Of a DNA stretch of 8,313 nucleotides, positions 5,297-8,313 are shown piece after piece (the first letter of the stretch is position 1; every line of letters begins with the position of its first letter). Position numbers and translations under genes: made by a program. The stretch is from Pseudomonadota bacterium. Lineage in GTDB: Bacteria; BMS3Abin14. The notes below the pieces were generated by a model. It was not told the origin of the DNA. It worked only from the letters and a program-made list of their open reading frames with translations, and did no database searches. Location: NCBI GenBank assembly GCA_016937135.1, contig JAFGWO010000084.1:1-8313 (forward strand), written 5' to 3'.

Positions 5297-6490
5297 ATGG
5301 AGACGACTGTCTTACCACCTGACCCCGAACCTGGCGGGAAAACCCTCTTTCCTTCCGCCGAATTTGTCCCCAACAGGGACTGTTTCCGCAGCCGCTTCTA
5401 TCCCGGGATCAGCCAGGCCCTCTGGAATGACTGGAAGTGGCAGATGGCCAACCGCATCACCACCCCCGAAAAAATTGGGCAAATTCTCAGCCTCGCTCCT
5501 GAAGAAAGGGATGCCCTGGAAGGATCCGTTCGACTGCCTATGGCGATCACCCCCTATTACGCCGGCCTCATCGATCCGGACGATCCCGGTCAGGGCATCC
5601 GGCGCAGCGTGATCCCCACGATCATGGAGGTGGAGAAGAGCGCGGGCGAGGAGGCAGACCCCCTCCACGAGGATCTGAGCTCCCCTGTGCCAGGGATCGT
5701 CCATCGATACCCGGACAGGGTCCTTTTCCTCACCACGGGCATGTGCGCCAGCTACTGCCGGTACTGCACCCGCTCCAGGATGGTGACCGACGGCCATTGC
5801 CCTATCGGCGAAAGGGTCTGGAACGGGGCCATCGACTACATCGCCGCCCACCCGGAGATCCGCGACGTGCTGGTCTCGGGAGGGGATCCCCTCACCCTGT
5901 CCGACGAGAAGCTCCAATGGCTTCTGACCCGCCTTCGGCGCATCCGGCACGTGGAAATTCTGAGGATCGGGACGAAGGTTCCGGCCGTCCTCCCCCAGAG
6001 GATCACACCGAGGCTGGTCTCGATCCTGAAGCGTTTCCATCCCCTCTATTTGAGCATCCATTTTATCCATCCGGACGAGTTGACCCCGGATTGCGCCCAA
6101 GCCTGCGCCAGGCTTGCCGACGGAGGGATCCCCCTCGGGAGTCAGACGGTACTGCTAAAGGGCATCAACGATGATGTGCCGGTCATGAAGGAGTTGATGC
6201 ATCGGCTCCTCCAGGCCAGGGTCCGCCCCTATTATCTTTATCAGTGCGATCCCATCCCCGGTTCCGCCCACTTCCGCACCTCCGTGGCCAGGGGGCTGGA
6301 AATCATCGGGGGCCTTCGGGGATATACTTCGGGATATGCGGTCCCCACTTATGTCATCGACGCCCCTGGTGGAGGGGGAAAAGTGCCCCTCATGGCCGAC
6401 TCCATCGTAGAACACGGAAACGGGTCCATAAGGATCCGGAATTATGAGGGAAAGGTTTTCACCTATCCCGAGCCCGTCCAGGAGGGATGA
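5297..6490 (+). CDS. kamA: Lysine 2,3-aminomutase (radical SAM, PLP-dependent)
   Basis: A 397-residue KamA-family enzyme expected to convert L-lysine to L-beta-lysine in the cytoplasm, using S-adenosylmethionine, a 4Fe-4S cluster and pyridoxal phosphate. The radical SAM cysteines are C150, C154 and C157 (CASYCRYC). The PLP lysine is K362 in DAPGGGGK. Residues matching those that bind lysine in the Clostridium subterminale enzyme are kept: Arg159 (its R134, carboxylate), Asp318 in YQCDP (its D293) and Asp355 in VIDAPGG (its D330), both for the epsilon-amino group. Glutamate aminomutases replace those two aspartates with Lys and Asn. The N-terminal WNDWKWQMANRITT and MAITPYY segments are typical, and length is close to the usual 410-420. 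No acetyltransferase of the beta-lysine osmolyte pathway adjoins it. Instead two ATP-grasp ligases follow, the first after 4 nt. An EpmB-like role is less likely given the full-length KamA-type ends. Confidence 0.92.
   Translation: METTVLPPDPEPGGKTLFPSAEFVPNRDCFRSRFYPGISQALWNDWKWQMANRITTPEKIGQILSLAPEERDALEGSVRLPMAITPYYAGLIDPDDPGQGIRRSVIPTIMEVEKSAGEEADPLHEDLSSPVPGIVHRYPDRVLFLTTGMCASYCRYCTRSRMVTDGHCPIGERVWNGAIDYIAAHPEIRDVLVSGGDPLTLSDEKLQWLLTRLRRIRHVEILRIGTKVPAVLPQRITPRLVSILKRFHPLYLSIHFIHPDELTPDCAQACARLADGGIPLGSQTVLLKGINDDVPVMKELMHRLLQARVRPYYLYQCDPIPGSAHFRTSVARGLEIIGGLRGYTSGYAVPTYVIDAPGGGGKVPLMADSIVEHGNGSIRIRNYEGKVFTYPEPVQEG
6480..6486 (+). promoter_or_regulatory. Ribosome binding site fixing a TTG start
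   Basis: AGGAGGG lies eight bases before TTG 6495, overlapping the kamA end. It favours TTG 6495 over the upstream in-frame ATG 6444, which would overlap kamA by 47 nt and lacks such a site. Confidence 0.7.
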
Positions 6491-6494
6491 ATCG

Positions 6495-7478
6495 TTGAGG
6501 GTTGGAATCACCTTTGATCTCAGGTCCGATTACAGCAGCGAAAACCTGACGGAAGAGGCGCTTGCCGAATTCGATCGGGAGGATACGGTCCTTTCCATCG
6601 AAGGGGCCCTGGCCGGGATCGGTTTTGAGACCGAACGGATCGGCAATATCCGGAGCCTCGTCAGGCATCTCAGCGAAGGCCGCAGCTGGGACTTCGTATT
6701 CAATATCGCCGAAGGCCTTTTCGGTTACGGGAGGGAAGCAGCCGTCCCCGCTCTTTTAGACAGCTGGCAAATCCCCTATACCTTCTCGGACCCCATGACC
6801 ATGGGACTGACGCTGCACAAGGGTATGGCGAAGCACGTCATGCGCAGCCTGGGGATCCCCACCCCCGACTTTTGCGTGGTGGAAGGACAAAAGGATCTGG
6901 AGGGTTTCACCCTGCCTTTTCCGGTTTTCGCAAAGCCGGTAGCGGAAGGGACCAGCAAGGGGATAGACGGCAAGTCCAGGGTAGAGGATATGGGGGAACT
7001 TCGCAGTCGATGCCGGGACCTCTGGTCCCGCTACAGGCAGCCTGTCCTGGTGGAGACCTGGCTCCCTGGAAGGGAATTCACCGTCGGGCTCGTCCAGAAC
7101 GGGCAAGCCGCGCCGGACGCCTTCATCATGGAGATACATTACCGCGATCCCGGGCAGGAGAAGATCTACTGTTTCCAGACCAAGGAAAATTGCGAACAGC
7201 TCATCGATTATGCACCGGCGGAAGGGGCGATGGCGGACCTTTGCGTGGACCTTTCCAGAAAAACCTGGACCGGGTTTGGCCTCCGGGATGCCGCTCGGGT
7301 CGACCTGAGGCTGGACGCGGACGGGAAGCCTTCGGTGATGGAGGTAAACCCCCTTCCGGGGCTCCACCCCGAGCACTCGGATCTGCCCATCATGTGGGCC
7401 CAGAAAGGGCTCGCCTACCCGGAGCTGATCCGGAGGATTGTCTCTTCCTGTCTTTCAAGGATTTCGGAAAACCGGTGA
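6495..7478 (+). CDS. D-Ala-D-Ala-ligase-like ATP-grasp amino acid ligase 1
   Basis: A 327-residue enzyme from TTG 6495, so that the protein begins MRVGITFDL as family members do. It should form amide bonds by an acyl-phosphate route. Seen in order: N-terminal domain to about residue 98 with VFNIAEG (68-74); ATP-grasp domain with K109 and K147 (FAKPVAEGTS) for ATP; and metal ligands D270, E283 and N285 (MEVNPLPG), with R268 two residues before the first, matching E. coli DdlB R255/D257/E270/N272. The GGxSxE motif whose Glu binds the first D-Ala in true Ddl is missing, replaced by FDLRSDYSSEN. The acceptor-site HSL of DdlB is HSD (294-296). Cell-wall D-Ala ligation is therefore not the best guess. 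It starts 4 nt after kamA and overlaps the next ligase by 4 nt, so its substrate may be beta-lysine (inference). Confidence 0.85.
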   Translation: MRVGITFDLRSDYSSENLTEEALAEFDREDTVLSIEGALAGIGFETERIGNIRSLVRHLSEGRSWDFVFNIAEGLFGYGREAAVPALLDSWQIPYTFSDPMTMGLTLHKGMAKHVMRSLGIPTPDFCVVEGQKDLEGFTLPFPVFAKPVAEGTSKGIDGKSRVEDMGELRSRCRDLWSRYRQPVLVETWLPGREFTVGLVQNGQAAPDAFIMEIHYRDPGQEKIYCFQTKENCEQLIDYAPAEGAMADLCVDLSRKTWTGFGLRDAARVDLRLDADGKPSVMEVNPLPGLHPEHSDLPIMWAQKGLAYPELIRRIVSSCLSRISENR

Positions 7479-8313
7479 AGAAAAAGGTTCCAATCCTCAT
7501 AAATGAGGTATCCGGAGAGGCCAGAACGGATGAGGCCGACGTCCTCATCCAGGCCGAGGCCGTCAGGGGATCCCTCGAACACCTGGGATATGAGACTGTC
7601 ACCGTACCCTTTGCGGAAAAGGAAAGATCCGATGGCCTGAAAAAAATCCTGGCAGGTCCCGGCATAAAAGCCGTTTTCAACCTCGTGGAATCGGTCCGGG
7701 ATGAAAGCGCCCTGCAGTATCTGGCTCCCCTTTTTCTCGAGGAAATGGGGGTCCCCTTTACCGGAAACAGCGCGAAGGCCCTCAGAAGGACCACGGACAA
7801 GATCCTCGCCAAGAGGATCATGAATCTGGCCGGGATCCCAACTCCCCGGTATCTGTCCTTCGCGATGAGATCCCGTGTGGCCCGGACCTCCAAAAAAGGT
7901 CCCCTGAAGCAGTGGATCTTCAAGCCCGTGCAAGAGGATGCCTCGGTCGGGATCCTTGAGGAGCTGATCGGGCCGTACCGGGAAAGGGAAGCCCTGGAAA
8001 TCCTCTCCCGCCTTGAAGGGGAGACAGGGATGTCCTACATGGCCGAGGAATTCATCGAGGGGCGGGAATTCAACATATCCCTGATAGAATCGGCTGGATC
8101 CCCCGCGGTCCTTCCCCCCGTTGAACAGGATTTTTCCCTCCTTCCCCCTTCCTCCCCCCGTGTGGTGGGCTACCGGGCCAAATGGGTGGAGGATTCCATG
8201 GAGTATTCCAGCATACCCAGACGCTACGCATTCGATGCCGCCGACGGGGCGCTTCTGGAAAGGATCCGGCAGATCGCCATGAACTGCTGGAAGGTTTTCG
8301 GACTGTCAGGATA
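7475..8313 (+). CDS. D-Ala-D-Ala-ligase-like ATP-grasp amino acid ligase 2, 3' end missing
   Basis: An open frame of 279 codons running off the right edge. It starts at GTG 7475, which overlaps the previous stop as GTGA. Shine-Dalgarno support is weak (AAGG at 7457-7460), so coupling to the upstream gene is likely. The protein starts MKKKVPILINEVSGE. Family marks are FNLVES (68-73), MGVPFTGN (91-98), K109, AGIPTPRY (119-126), the ATP-binding FKPVQEDASVGI with K150 (149-160), EEFIEGREFN (191-200) and GYRAKW (232-237). The metal-binding C-terminal motif lies beyond the window. It is clearly distinct from ligase 1, with few identical blocks outside the fold motifs, so the pair is not a recent duplication. 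Like ligase 1 it lacks GGxSxE. Two successive ligases suggest a product with two amide bonds, or two alternative partners. Confidence 0.85.
   Translation, partial: MKKKVPILINEVSGEARTDEADVLIQAEAVRGSLEHLGYETVTVPFAEKERSDGLKKILAGPGIKAVFNLVESVRDESALQYLAPLFLEEMGVPFTGNSAKALRRTTDKILAKRIMNLAGIPTPRYLSFAMRSRVARTSKKGPLKQWIFKPVQEDASVGILEELIGPYREREALEILSRLEGETGMSYMAEEFIEGREFNISLIESAGSPAVLPPVEQDFSLLPPSSPRVVGYRAKWVEDSMEYSSIPRRYAFDAADGALLERIRQIAMNCWKVFGLSG

Noticed and set aside
5312..6100. Minus-strand ORF of 262 codons opposite kamA
   Set aside because: A shadow of kamA, whose catalytic motifs are intact on the + strand.
6444..6494. N-terminal extension of ligase 1 from ATG 6444
   Set aside because: It would overlap kamA by 47 nt and add 17 residues not typical of the family; the ribosome binding site points to TTG 6495.
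6756..7376. Minus-strand ORF of 206 codons opposite ligase 1
   Set aside because: A shadow of a gene with complete ATP-grasp motifs; no family seen.
7390..7933. Minus-strand ORFs of 172-177 codons over the start of ligase 2
   Set aside because: The + strand frame has clear D-Ala ligase family motifs throughout; the antisense frames have none.

Overview
The window is GC-rich apart from one AT-rich spacer, and every supported gene is on the + strand. The gene set points to an anaerobic Gram-negative bacterium, plausibly of the Desulfobacterota (former Deltaproteobacteria). It includes an iron-sulfur Mo/W-bis-pterin enzyme close to acetylene hydratase, an oxygen-sensitive radical-SAM lysine 2,3-aminomutase and a sigma-54 activator. 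The lineage is an inference; no rRNA or other marker gene is present.

Positions 1-2966 hold a two-gene unit. First is the 3' part of a TrpD-family phosphoribosyltransferase, cut by the window edge. After 21 nt comes a soluble DMSO-reductase-family oxidoreductase of the acetylene-hydratase-like group. The phosphoribosyltransferase appears to lack the anthranilate-contacting arginine. The oxidoreductase lacks the catalytic aspartate of acetylene hydratase. Neither should therefore be given the function of its best-known relative. Purine-rich near-repeats of GGAGGAAGGATGAA close the oxidoreductase gene.

Positions 3120-4535 encode an NtrC-type sigma-54 activator with intact AAA+ motifs (Walker A, GAFTGA, Walker B) and a Fis-type helix-turn-helix. 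Its N-terminal receiver domain is degenerate.

Positions 4536-5296 have no conventional-length gene but are not empty. They contain a weak terminator candidate, an AT-rich stretch, three copies of GTTCGT (one inverted), a sigma-54-like -24/-12 element at 4877-4892, a 28-residue single-span membrane protein gene with a good ribosome binding site, a strong stem-loop at 5134-5170, and a 26-codon ORF ending two bases before the next gene.

Positions 5297-8313 form a tight operon: lysine 2,3-aminomutase (kamA), then two different D-Ala-D-Ala-ligase-like ATP-grasp enzymes. The second overlaps the first by GTGA and runs off the window. KamA keeps the lysine-recognition residues, so its expected product is beta-lysine. 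The two ligases are candidates for joining beta-lysine to other carboxylates or amines. I regard this operon, possibly switched on by the adjacent sigma-54 activator, as the most likely under-described system here. The functional link is an inference from gene order and residues.
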